DNA of 8,982 nucleotides from Lutibacter sp. (GCA_021647265.1 JAKIVA010000075.1:1-8982), one strand, 5' to 3'; positions 1-5,903 are shown, counted from the stretch's first letter. The notes: generated by a model not told the origin, from the letters alone. Numbers and translations are program-made.

Positions 1-57
1 AGGTAGTAAACTTAATTGATCTTGATTATAAGTCTTGAATACTGCTTTTGATTTCAT
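1..57 (-). CDS. IS1182-like transposase, N-terminal fragment (runs off left edge)
   Basis: Only the first 19 codons are inside the window, read leftward from an ATG at 57-55: MKSKAVFKTYNQDQLSLLP. The pattern F-K-x-Y-x-Q-x-Q-x-x-L-L-P just after the start is the typical opening of IS1182-family DDE transposases, which cut and paste their own element. The frame stays open upstream to a TAA at 129-127, but there is no other ATG in it, so 57 is the best start. The left end of the element must lie between this start and the T-run of the operon terminator at 91-100; I cannot define its terminal repeat from so little sequence. Whether the gene is intact beyond the edge is unknown. The family call rests on a short but characteristic motif. 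Confidence 0.65.
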   Translation of the reverse strand, partial: MKSKAVFKTYNQDQLSLLP

Positions 58-90
58 TCCATGAAAATAATCAATCTCTTGCTTTTTTCC

Positions 91-121
91 AAAAAAAAAA
101 GACTGCCTTTTCAGACAGCCT
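91..121 (-). terminator. Intrinsic terminator of the cytochrome/ferredoxin operon
   Basis: Read on the minus strand, AGGCTGTCT (121-113), loop GAAA (112-109) and AGGCAGTCT (108-100) form a continuous 9-bp RNA stem if two G-U pairs are allowed, closed by a GNRA-type tetraloop and followed by a run of ten T (100-91). On the plus strand the two G-U pairs become A-C mismatches, so the hairpin works well only for leftward transcripts. An A-run before the stem (128-123) can pair with the T tract and lengthen it. It lies 45 bp after the cytochrome c stop and ends that operon. Confidence 0.9.
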
Positions 122-165
122 CTTTTTTATTGTATATATTTAATAGTATAGTTTTGCAGATTTTA

Positions 166-564
166 TTACTCAGCTAAAGTTCTCATATAGTTAACAATTA
201 GCCACCTATCTTTGTCATTAGGTAATTTTTTAGTGAATTCAGGCATATCATCTCTACCAGTAGTAGTTTTGTAAAATAATGCACCATCACTTTGCGCTTG
301 GAATTCTTCAGAAGAAAAATCACCTAACTCTCCATCAAGGTCTTCAGCTTTTGGTCCGTCTCCATAACCTTCAACACCATGACAAGATTTACAATGTTTT
401 GTGTATAATGATTTTCCCATTGCTGTATCAGTACCTGCATCTACAGGATTTTTCATAGTTTCATATTCTGCAGGAACTTTCCATTCTTCTTGAACTAGCG
501 TAGTAAAAGAGTAGAGGGCAAATGATAAAACCCCGATAATAGTTACAATTTTAAATGTTTTCAT
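166..564 (-). CDS. Periplasmic mono-heme c-type cytochrome
   Basis: A 132-aa class I-type cytochrome c, last gene of the minus-strand operon. An uncleaved anchor or Sec signal covers about residues 5-24 (hydrophobic after MKTFK). One heme-binding CKSCH motif is at residues 58-62, followed by GxGDGP, and Met107 in DDMPEF is the likely distal heme ligand. The C-terminal helix (about 118-131, DRWLIVNYMRTLAE) is the usual closing helix of the fold. It should shuttle single electrons in the periplasm, accepting from or donating to the ferredoxin/NrfD proteins encoded upstream and perhaps a terminal oxidase or reductase. It starts 4 nt after the stop of the preceding gene, so translation is probably coupled. 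The surface is rich in Asp and Glu. The heme assignment is direct from sequence; its redox partners are inferred from gene order. Confidence 0.9.
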   Translation of the reverse strand: MKTFKIVTIIGVLSFALYSFTTLVQEEWKVPAEYETMKNPVDAGTDTAMGKSLYTKHCKSCHGVEGYGDGPKAEDLDGELGDFSSEEFQAQSDGALFYKTTTGRDDMPEFTKKLPNDKDRWLIVNYMRTLAE

Positions 565-568
565 AATT

Positions 569-1441
569 TTAAGATTTAGTTATTTTAAATAAATTAGTAA
601 TTAAATATATAATTAAACCCCAGATACTAAAGATTAATAAATTTGGTAATATTAGTAAAAATAGGGGTGTTTTGTTTCTTGGCGACCACATTGTTCTTTG
701 GTCGAAAGTAGATTCATCTACTATTGGTACTCCAATGGGAGCTTTTACTATTGCTTTTACAGTTCCAAAGTCGTCACTGTCATTTAGAACAACTTCAAAA
801 GTTAAATTTCCATCAATTCCAGGTATTCCTTCTTCAATAGGGACAAGAATTGTACCATCCTCGTCAGTTATTATAAATTCTTCACCAATAAATAGAGGTT
901 GGAATAAGCGTTGAACCTGAACTGTTAGCGACTGATTACCAACAAGGCTATCTTTGTTTGCATCTATTAAGGTTGCACTAATGTAATTAATACTGTCTTT
1001 AGTAATTAATTTAGCTCTAATATCAACGTCTTTAAAAACAATATTTTTCTTGGCTTTCTTAAAGGTATCATTCCCTTTAAATAATATTACAAGGTTGTAT
1101 GTATTTGTTGAATCGGGTTGAATAGCATTCAAGTTTTTAAATACAAACTTACTTTCTCCATCAATATTGGTTGTGGTTTCTCCAACTTTAATTTTTTTGT
1201 TATTTACGTTGTTGTAAATAATCAAATCAATATTTGAAACTTTAATATTTTTCTTTTTAACTCTGGCAGTTACTTTAATATTTAAATAAATTTCACCATC
1301 CATTATTTTGATGTACTTGGCTTTTAATCTAACTCTCTCTTTTTTTACTTTTTGAGCATGTAAACTTTGAAAGCTAGTGGAAAATAGTAGTAAACTTAAT
1401 ATAGCAAGAATGATGAAGTTAAAATTTAATTGATTTTTCAT
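569..1441 (-). CDS. Secreted beta-sandwich (Ig-like) protein with C-terminal membrane anchor
   Basis: A 290-aa protein of no family I can name with certainty. It has a Sec signal peptide (about residues 1-30, ending SLHAQ), then two successive beta-rich stretches (about 36-140 and 141-235) that look like Ig-like or carboxypeptidase-regulatory-like sandwiches. Each contains a similar turn: TTNIDGESKFVF at 90-101 and IITDEDGTILV at 190-200. A single strong transmembrane helix (about 259-283) is followed by a short Lys-containing tail, so the body should sit in the periplasm. There are no cysteines, hemes or catalytic motifs. Its ATG overlaps the NrfD stop (ATGA) and the cytochrome c gene follows after 4 nt, so it is made together with both. 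A scaffold that holds the cytochrome near the membrane complex is a plausible role, but this is inference. Confidence 0.75.
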   Translation of the reverse strand: MKNQLNFNFIILAILSLLLFSTSFQSLHAQKVKKERVRLKAKYIKIMDGEIYLNIKVTARVKKKNIKVSNIDLIIYNNVNNKKIKVGETTTNIDGESKFVFKNLNAIQPDSTNTYNLVILFKGNDTFKKAKKNIVFKDVDIRAKLITKDSINYISATLIDANKDSLVGNQSLTVQVQRLFQPLFIGEEFIITDEDGTILVPIEEGIPGIDGNLTFEVVLNDSDDFGTVKAIVKAPIGVPIVDESTFDQRTMWSPRNKTPLFLLILPNLLIFSIWGLIIYLITNLFKITKS

Positions 1442-2757
1442 TGTTCAGCATTTTTAGTAGTTTTTAATAATTCTTCTTGCTCATCAGCGGTTCTCTGAAT
1501 AGGTATTATAGGTAAATAGCGTACTAATATTGTAATGATTAGTAATGCCATTGCTAATGTTGCACTTGTAATTAGCCATTCGTGTACACTAGGAAAATAA
1601 TGATGCCATGATTCAGGTACACCTTGTATAGGTAGGAATGGGTGTAATAAGGTTGGTGTAACAATAAGGTAACGTTTCCACCATGAAGCAACAACTACTA
1701 TTAAACCAATTATAAACATAGGTAAGGGTTTTCTTCCTTTTTTAAATAATAAAACTATAATTGGGATTATTAGCCCTCCTATTGTTACGAACCAAAATAA
1801 AGGGGCATAGTGACCGGTAAATAGTGTGTTTAAGTGAGTGGCTTCATCCTCAGTTGCTGTAAAAGCAGGAATTAGGTATTCGTTAATATTAAAATAAAGA
1901 TAGGTTAAACAGGCTAACACTAATAGTTTTCCAAGTTTATCGAAATGAAATTCTGTAATGTAATCTTCTAATTTGTAAGCCCTTCTAATGATATAAACTA
2001 TAGTTACAAGGGCTCCTATACCTGCTACAAATGCTCCTGCAATAAAATAGGGGCCTAAATTTGTACTGTCCCAACCAATTCTATAGGTAGTTGAAAATAA
2101 CCAAGCATCTATTGTTTGAAGAATTAATCCCACAGGAATAATCATTAAAGCAATAATTTGGATAGATTTCGTTTGAATGCTTTTTTGAACTTTACTCCCT
2201 TTCCAATTTAAGGATAATTTTCCGTACCACTTACTTAAAGTAGGTTTATCCTTTTTATAATACTCTTTAAGAATTGCTAAATCAGGGAGTAAAGGAAAAT
2301 ACAGTAATAAGAAACTTAAAGTGATATAGGTAGGGATTATAATTACATCCCAAGTGATAGGAGATTGTATTCTGGCATGAATAAATAAATTGAGTAACCT
2401 ATCAGGTCTTGCCATGTCAATCATTATTGTTATTCCTGCCATTACAATTGCAGCTAAAGCAATAATTTCGGCAATTCTAACTACTGGAGTTCTCCAAGTA
2501 TTTTTGGTTAATCTTAGAATAGCTACGGTAACTGAACCTACAAAACTTGTAGCTACAAAAAACACAAAATTTGAAATATAAATTCCCCAAAGTGCATAAT
2601 CACGCATATTAGTAACTATTTGTCCTTTTATAAGTTGATCTATATAAGCTATAACTCCGGCAATTATTATTACAATTAATAAACTTGTCCAAATAACACC
2701 AAGCTTCCCAAATTTTTTAGGAGCTAAATCTTTTAATAATTTATCATTACTCTTCAT
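1438..2757 (-). CDS. NrfD/PsrC-family integral membrane quinone-site subunit
   Basis: A 439-aa, very hydrophobic protein with about ten predicted membrane helices (roughly residues 19-40, 54-81, 93-114, 136-160, 198-221, 236-259, 275-298, 317-338, 346-365 and 392-415). Family signs are the MARPDR segment after helix 3 (115-120), the PSVHEW motif before the last helix (389-394) and the ten-helix layout seen in ActC of alternative complex III rather than the eight-helix short forms. Such subunits bind quinone/quinol at the periplasmic side and exchange electrons with a bound four-cluster ferredoxin, here the gene 5 nt upstream. The stop overlaps the next start, so it is co-translated with the beta-sandwich protein. 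The exact enzyme (polysulfide, nitrite, sulfite or complex III-like) cannot be decided because no catalytic subunit is encoded nearby. Confidence 0.88.
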   Translation of the reverse strand: MKSNDKLLKDLAPKKFGKLGVIWTSLLIVIIIAGVIAYIDQLIKGQIVTNMRDYALWGIYISNFVFFVATSFVGSVTVAILRLTKNTWRTPVVRIAEIIALAAIVMAGITIMIDMARPDRLLNLFIHARIQSPITWDVIIIPTYITLSFLLLYFPLLPDLAILKEYYKKDKPTLSKWYGKLSLNWKGSKVQKSIQTKSIQIIALMIIPVGLILQTIDAWLFSTTYRIGWDSTNLGPYFIAGAFVAGIGALVTIVYIIRRAYKLEDYITEFHFDKLGKLLVLACLTYLYFNINEYLIPAFTATEDEATHLNTLFTGHYAPLFWFVTIGGLIIPIIVLLFKKGRKPLPMFIIGLIVVVASWWKRYLIVTPTLLHPFLPIQGVPESWHHYFPSVHEWLITSATLAMALLIITILVRYLPIIPIQRTADEQEELLKTTKNAEQ

Positions 2758-2762
2758 AATTA

Positions 2763-3719
2763 TTAGGATTTTTCAGTAGATTGGAACTTTTTATATTTGT
2801 CTAAGCCTTCTTTGAAATCAACTAATCTATCAACAGGAGGTAAATAGTAAACACTAGGTTCGGTTCCTAAACCTTCCATTAGTCTATAGCCGGCTTTATC
2901 TTCTAATAGTTTTTTTAATCTTAAAGTAACTTCTCCATTTGTAACGGTGTCTTCATATTTGTCTCCGAAATAGAATACACCGTTTGGGCAAGCAGTAACG
3001 CAAAAAGGAAGTTCGTTTTTTACAATTTGGTGAGGACAAAAATCACATTTATCAACAGTTCCTTTAACGCTTGGAAAACCTGCATAATCGGGTGAGTATT
3101 CAGCGCCAAGCGTGATTTCTCCTTGGTCTGGCTCTTTCCAATTAAACACCCTTGTTGAATAAGGGCAAGCAGCCATACAAAATCTGCAACCTATACAACG
3201 TTCATTATCAATAAGAACAATCCCATCTCTTCTTTTAAAAGTTGCGTCTACGGGGCAAACGGTAACGCAAGCTGGTTGGTCGCAATGCTGGCATTGTGTA
3301 GGCATCCAATAAGGAGCTGTCTCCTTAGATTCTTGCATTTTATAAACCTTTAACCAAGCATTATCACCAGTTATGTAATGACCTTTATTACAAGCTTGTT
3401 GACATTTAAGTGCATTTTTACATTTTGCCAAATCAACAACCATTACAAACTTTCTATTAGGAAACCCTTCACGAACATTGTATTTATTAGAATCTTCTTT
3501 TGGAGGATGATTGATTTCTTGAACTTCGGTTGAGTCTACTTCAACCAATGTCCCATCTGTGGTCATTAATTCAATTTTACCTTCAGAACCTTTAGCAGGT
3601 TTTGCATTTAATTTGGAAGCTATATTGGAGAGTCCAATTCCGCCAACTACAGCTGCTAGACTAAATTTCACCCCTTTGTCAAGGAATTTACGCCTTGAAT
3701 TTTTATTGTTATTTTTCAT
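2763..3719 (-). CDS. Tat-exported ferredoxin-like electron-transfer subunit (NrfC/PsrB/DmsB type)
   Basis: A 318-aa periplasmic iron-sulfur protein. A twin-arginine leader SRRKFLD is at residues 8-14, followed by a hydrophobic stretch (18-34). Four cysteine groups follow: C100/C106/C110, C143/C146/C151/C155, C175/C178/C181/C185 and C225/C228/C240/C244, the layout of the four-cluster subunits that wire a catalytic subunit to an NrfD-type membrane partner. The first group has Ala103 where the second Cys of the usual CxxCxxCxxxC would be, giving 15 instead of 16 ligands. Between leader and clusters is a short module (47-62) with a TDGTLVEVD motif that recurs in the small protein encoded just upstream. 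The NrfD gene follows after 5 nt. It should carry electrons between the quinone site and the periplasmic cytochrome or a missing catalytic partner. Family call firm, physiological reaction unknown. Confidence 0.9.
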   Translation of the reverse strand: MKNNNKNSRRKFLDKGVKFSLAAVVGGIGLSNIASKLNAKPAKGSEGKIELMTTDGTLVEVDSTEVQEINHPPKEDSNKYNVREGFPNRKFVMVVDLAKCKNALKCQQACNKGHYITGDNAWLKVYKMQESKETAPYWMPTQCQHCDQPACVTVCPVDATFKRRDGIVLIDNERCIGCRFCMAACPYSTRVFNWKEPDQGEITLGAEYSPDYAGFPSVKGTVDKCDFCPHQIVKNELPFCVTACPNGVFYFGDKYEDTVTNGEVTLRLKKLLEDKAGYRLMEGLGTEPSVYYLPPVDRLVDFKEGLDKYKKFQSTEKS

Positions 3720-3742
3720 AATTTAATTAGCTTGATTAGGGT

Positions 3743-4009
3743 TTAAAGTTTTCTACCTAGCCAGTTTAGTAATGCCTTATTAGATATGTTTTTCTTTATA
3801 ATTTTAGATTTTTTTAAAGTGTTGATTTTAACTTTTACAGTTGAACCGTCAGGTTTTAATAAAGTTTGGTACTCTTCATTTTCCTCAGAAATTATATTGT
3901 CATCAAGGGGCTTTCCAAATCCTAGAAAGGGTATTAGTAGTGTACTTCCTAATATAGGTAACATTCCTCTTCTTGAGATTTGATTTCCTTTTTTAGACTC
4001 TTGTTTCAT
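3743..4009 (-). CDS. Small protein with Tat-type leader, first gene of the operon
   Basis: An 88-aa protein that I do not recognise as a named family. It begins with a twin-arginine-like leader, ISRRGMLP at residues 11-18, followed by a hydrophobic segment (17-32), so it is probably exported or anchored. Its body carries LLKPDGSTVKV (50-60), which lines up at almost the same distance from the N-terminus with LMTTDGTLVEV (51-61) of the ferredoxin encoded 23 nt downstream. A basic tail ends NWLGRKL. There are no cysteines, so it holds no cluster itself. It could be a small accessory subunit or an assembly partner of the ferredoxin, or a shortened duplicate of that protein's N-terminus. Being first after the regulatory region and tightly spaced, it is very likely real and co-transcribed. 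Confidence 0.75.
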   Translation of the reverse strand: MKQESKKGNQISRRGMLPILGSTLLIPFLGFGKPLDDNIISEENEEYQTLLKPDGSTVKVKINTLKKSKIIKKNISNKALLNWLGRKL

Positions 4010-4082
4010 TTTGTTAAAATTTTAAATACTAAAATAAATTAATAGATAATTGATTTTTATTTTCTGCTGGTAGACAATTTAT

Positions 4083-4096
4083 GTAACCTACGTTAC
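4083..4096. promoter_or_regulatory. Crp/Fnr-type dyad, perfect GTAAC-N4-GTTAC
   Basis: GTAACCTACGTTAC is a perfect inverted repeat with two 5-bp half-sites and a 4-bp spacer, the geometry of Crp/Fnr-family operators (FNR itself uses TTGAT-N4-ATCAA). It directly abuts the predicted -7 box of the minus-strand operon and would overlap the start of transcription, a position more typical of repression than activation. Near-copies lie at 4224-4237 and 4246-4259. The regulator is not encoded in this window. Confidence 0.5.
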
Positions 4097-4103
4097 GAAT
4101 TTA
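4096..4103 (-). promoter_or_regulatory. Candidate -7 box of the ferredoxin/NrfD/cytochrome operon
   Basis: Minus-strand TAAATTCG matches the Bacteroidota -7 consensus TAnnTTTG at all but one defined position. It predicts a start of transcription near 4092 and a leader of about 80 nt before the ATG at 4009. No clear TTTG -33 box is seen; instead the palindrome at 4120-4145 is centred about 40 bp upstream of that start, the classic place for an activator that replaces a -33 contact. The prediction comes from sequence match and spacing only. Confidence 0.4.
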
Positions 4104-4119
4104 AGAAGTATTAAATCTT

Positions 4120-4145
4120 AATTTTATGATTTAAATCATAAAATT
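4120..4145. promoter_or_regulatory. Perfect 26-bp palindrome with FNR-like core
   Basis: The left arm AATTTTATGATTT (4120-4132) is followed with no spacer by its exact reverse complement (4133-4145). The core ATGAT-TTAA-ATCAT (4126-4139) fits the FNR box TTGAT-N4-ATCAA except for the outermost base of each half-site. Its centre lies about 40 bp upstream of the predicted transcription start of the minus-strand operon, matching class II activation by Crp/Fnr proteins. AT-rich DNA makes short palindromes common, but 13 perfect base pairs with this core is more than expected by chance. Confidence 0.55.
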
Positions 4146-4223
4146 TAAAAATATAAATTGCTAATAACCAGTTAGTTAAAGTCTATTTAGAACGATTTTA
4201 ATTAATTTCCACCATTGTTTTAA

Positions 4224-4259
4224 GCAACTTTAGTTACATACAAGAGTAATTTTTGTTAC
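4224..4259. promoter_or_regulatory. Two tandem Crp/Fnr-type dyads spaced 22 bp
   Basis: GCAACTTTAGTTAC (4224-4237) and GTAATTTTTGTTAC (4246-4259) each match the perfect upstream dyad GTAAC-N4-GTTAC with one mismatch. Their centres are 22 bp apart, close to two helical turns, so two dimers would bind the same face of the DNA. They lie some 140-160 bp upstream of the first dyad on the operon side and about 270 bp before the E2 start. They may serve distant co-regulation or an unrecognised promoter. Confidence 0.42.
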
Positions 4260-4342
4260 ATTAAGGTGTGTTTTTATTTTTTTTATAGAAGCCCAACATA
4301 TATAATGAGAGAGTATTCAGATAAGTTTAGTTGGGAAAAGCA

Positions 4343-4382
4343 CTAATTTTAAATTATTTATATTAATATAGATTAAAATTAG
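4343..4382. repeat. Inverted repeat, 10-bp perfect arms
   Basis: CTAATTTTAA (4343-4352) and TTAAAATTAG (4373-4382) are exact reverse complements separated by 20 bp. The stem is AT-only apart from the end pair and has no following T-run, so it is not a convincing terminator. It may be an operator or a weak mRNA hairpin; its role is unknown. Confidence 0.4.
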
Positions 4383-4419
4383 AGTAAAATGTAATACATG
4401 AGGTGTTAATTTAAGTAAA

Positions 4420-4436
4420 ATTACAATATATGTAAT
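4420..4436. repeat. Short dyad ATTACA-N5-TGTAAT upstream of the E2 gene
   Basis: ATTACA (4420-4425) and TGTAAT (4431-4436) form a perfect 6-bp inverted repeat with a 5-bp spacer, about 65-80 bp upstream of the predicted -7 box of the E2 gene. Symmetry and place suit a transcription-factor site, but the base composition makes chance occurrence quite possible. Confidence 0.3.
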
Positions 4437-4499
4437 TGTAGTGTTAAATTATATATAAAAAATAGAGAGGGGTTTTAAATAAATAGATTTTAATTTTTG

Positions 4500-4507
4500 T
4501 AAATTTG
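4500..4507 (+). promoter_or_regulatory. -7 promoter box of the E2 acyltransferase gene
   Basis: TAAATTTG is an exact match to the Bacteroidota -7 consensus TAnnTTTG. It lies 19 bp before the ATG at 4527, predicting a short leader of roughly 15 nt, common in this phylum. A T-rich stretch near 4473-4477 is at about the right distance for a degenerate -33 element. The bases just before the start codon (CTAAAAAAATAATA) are A-rich, without a Shine-Dalgarno sequence. Confidence 0.6.
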
Positions 4508-4526
4508 CACTTCTAAAAAAATAATA

Positions 4527-5846
4527 ATGGCAAGATTTGAGGTGAAACTTCCTAAAATGGGTGAAAGTGTTGCAGAAGCAACTATAATTTCTTGGTTGAA
4601 AAATGTTGGAGATACAGTCGAATTAGATGAGGCAATTGTTGAAATAGCAACTGATAAAGTAGACTCTGAAGTACCAAGTGAGGTTGAAGGGACAGTTACC
4701 GAACTGCTATTTGAAGTGAATGATGTTGTTAATGTTGGAGAAACTATTGCTATTATTGAAACCTTAGGTGAAGATATTTTAGGTGCTGAAAAAGAAACTT
4801 TAATAAAAGAAGTGACAGATGAAGCAATTACTATTGAAAAAGACGTTGAAAATGTTATAAGCACTACAACCATTGACAAAGTTTCGGCATCAGGTAAATT
4901 CTTTTCTCCACTAGTTAGAAACATAGCTGAAACAGAAGGTGTTTCTATGGAAGAATTGGAGACAATCATTGGTACAGGAAAAGATAATAGAGTTACTAAA
5001 AATGATATTTTAGCTTATATTAAAAGTGGTAGAACTACTGAAAAGCACACTAAAAATATTGAAGCAACACAAACCAACCAATCTAAAGTAGAAAAAACAA
5101 TACCTTCAAAGGTTGCGATGCCGGTTTCTGTTAATGGTGAAGATGAAGTTATTGAGATGACTCGTATGGGTAAATTAATTGCTCATCATATGGTTCAATC
5201 TGTTCAAACATCAGCACATGTACAGTCTTTTATTGAAGTTGATGTAACCAATATTGTGAAGTGGAGAAATAACATTAAAGATAAGTTTTTTGCTCGTGAA
5301 GGAGAAAAAATTACTTATACACCAATTTTTATGCAAGCCGTTGCAAAAGCAATTAAAGATTTTCCTATGATTAATATTGCAGTTGATGGAGATAAAATAA
5401 TAAAGAAAGGGAATATTAATTTAGGGATGGCAGCTGCGTTGGCAGATGGTAATTTAATTGTTCCTGTTATAAAAAATGCTGATCAATTAAATTTAATTGG
5501 TATGACTAAAGCGGTTAATGATTTGGCGAATAAAGCTAGAAAAGGACAGTTAAAGCCCGATGATATACAAGGAGGTACGTATACGGTAACCAATGTTGGA
5601 AGTTTTGGCAGTGTTTTTGGTACACCTATAATCAATCAACCACAAGTTGCTATTTTAGCGTTGGGAGCTGTTAGAAAAGTCCCAGCAGTAATTGAGACTT
5701 CAGAAGGCGATTTTATAGGAATTAGACACAAAATGTTTATATCACATTCATATGATCATAGAGTTGTAAACGGAGCTTTAGGGGGCATGTTTATAAAATC
5801 AATAAAAGAAAATTTAGAAGCTTGGGATATAAATACCGAGTTTTAA
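4527..5846 (+). CDS. Lipoyl-dependent 2-oxoacid dehydrogenase E2 acyltransferase
   Basis: A 439-aa dihydrolipoamide acyltransferase, the core of a 2-oxoacid dehydrogenase complex that moves acyl groups from lipoamide to CoA in the cytoplasm. Domains in order are a lipoyl domain (1-78) with the lipoylated Lys44 in TDKVDSEVPS, a Glu-rich linker, a peripheral-subunit-binding domain (about 124-165, starting FFSPLVRNIAE), a second linker (about 170-205) and the catalytic domain (about 207-439). The catalytic motif reads DHRVVNG with His411; most E2 enzymes have Asp where Asn415 stands. GSFGSVFGTPIINQPQ (358-373) favours the branched-chain or general E2 type over succinyltransferase, though the substrate cannot be fixed. 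No E1 or E3 gene is in the window, so partners must be encoded elsewhere. The start is supported by the promoter box just upstream and the conserved N-terminal KLPKMGESVAEATI. Confidence 0.93.
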   Translation: MARFEVKLPKMGESVAEATIISWLKNVGDTVELDEAIVEIATDKVDSEVPSEVEGTVTELLFEVNDVVNVGETIAIIETLGEDILGAEKETLIKEVTDEAITIEKDVENVISTTTIDKVSASGKFFSPLVRNIAETEGVSMEELETIIGTGKDNRVTKNDILAYIKSGRTTEKHTKNIEATQTNQSKVEKTIPSKVAMPVSVNGEDEVIEMTRMGKLIAHHMVQSVQTSAHVQSFIEVDVTNIVKWRNNIKDKFFAREGEKITYTPIFMQAVAKAIKDFPMINIAVDGDKIIKKGNINLGMAAALADGNLIVPVIKNADQLNLIGMTKAVNDLANKARKGQLKPDDIQGGTYTVTNVGSFGSVFGTPIINQPQVAILALGAVRKVPAVIETSEGDFIGIRHKMFISHSYDHRVVNGALGGMFIKSIKENLEAWDINTEF

Positions 5847-5890
5847 AAAGAATCTATAAATAATTAGAAATACTATTGCATTTTTAAATA

Positions 5891-5900
5891 AGTTATAACT
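5891..5900. promoter_or_regulatory. Palindrome AGTTATAACT just before the tetR start
   Basis: A perfect 10-bp palindrome ends 3 bp before the ATG of the TetR-type gene. Its location would suit autoregulation by a TetR family protein, but it is short, AT-rich and not the same sequence as the better palindrome upstream of the SulP gene, so the assignment is weak. Confidence 0.2.
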
Positions 5901-5903
5901 ACT

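Larger units (their letters stand above)
4010..4526. other. 517-bp divergent regulatory region, no gene
   Basis: No convincing reading frame lies between the two divergent starts. The region is strongly AT-rich and unusually dense in inverted repeats: a GTAAC-N4-GTTAC dyad (4083-4096), a perfect 26-bp palindrome with an FNR-like core (4120-4145), two tandem near-copies of the first dyad (4224-4259), a long-armed hairpin (4343-4382) and a short dyad (4420-4436). The dyads nearest the minus-strand operon are placed as expected for its control; those in the right half are closer to the E2 gene. A small RNA here cannot be excluded, but I see no terminator supporting one. Confidence 0.7.

Noticed and set aside
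3743..4009. The 88-aa gene as a broken remnant of a larger molybdopterin subunit
   Set aside because: No reading frame resembling a molybdopterin domain continues upstream or in other frames, and the gene has its own start, leader and stop with tight operon spacing.
4490..4969. 159-aa minus-strand open frame opposite the E2 gene
   Set aside because: It is antisense to the lipoyl and linker region of a clear E2 gene, with Ser/Thr/Val-rich low-complexity sequence typical of a shadow frame. The other long frames opposite the genes (672-914, 2390-2581, 3786-3983, 6966-7202, 7755-7955, 8472-8663) were dismissed for the same reason.
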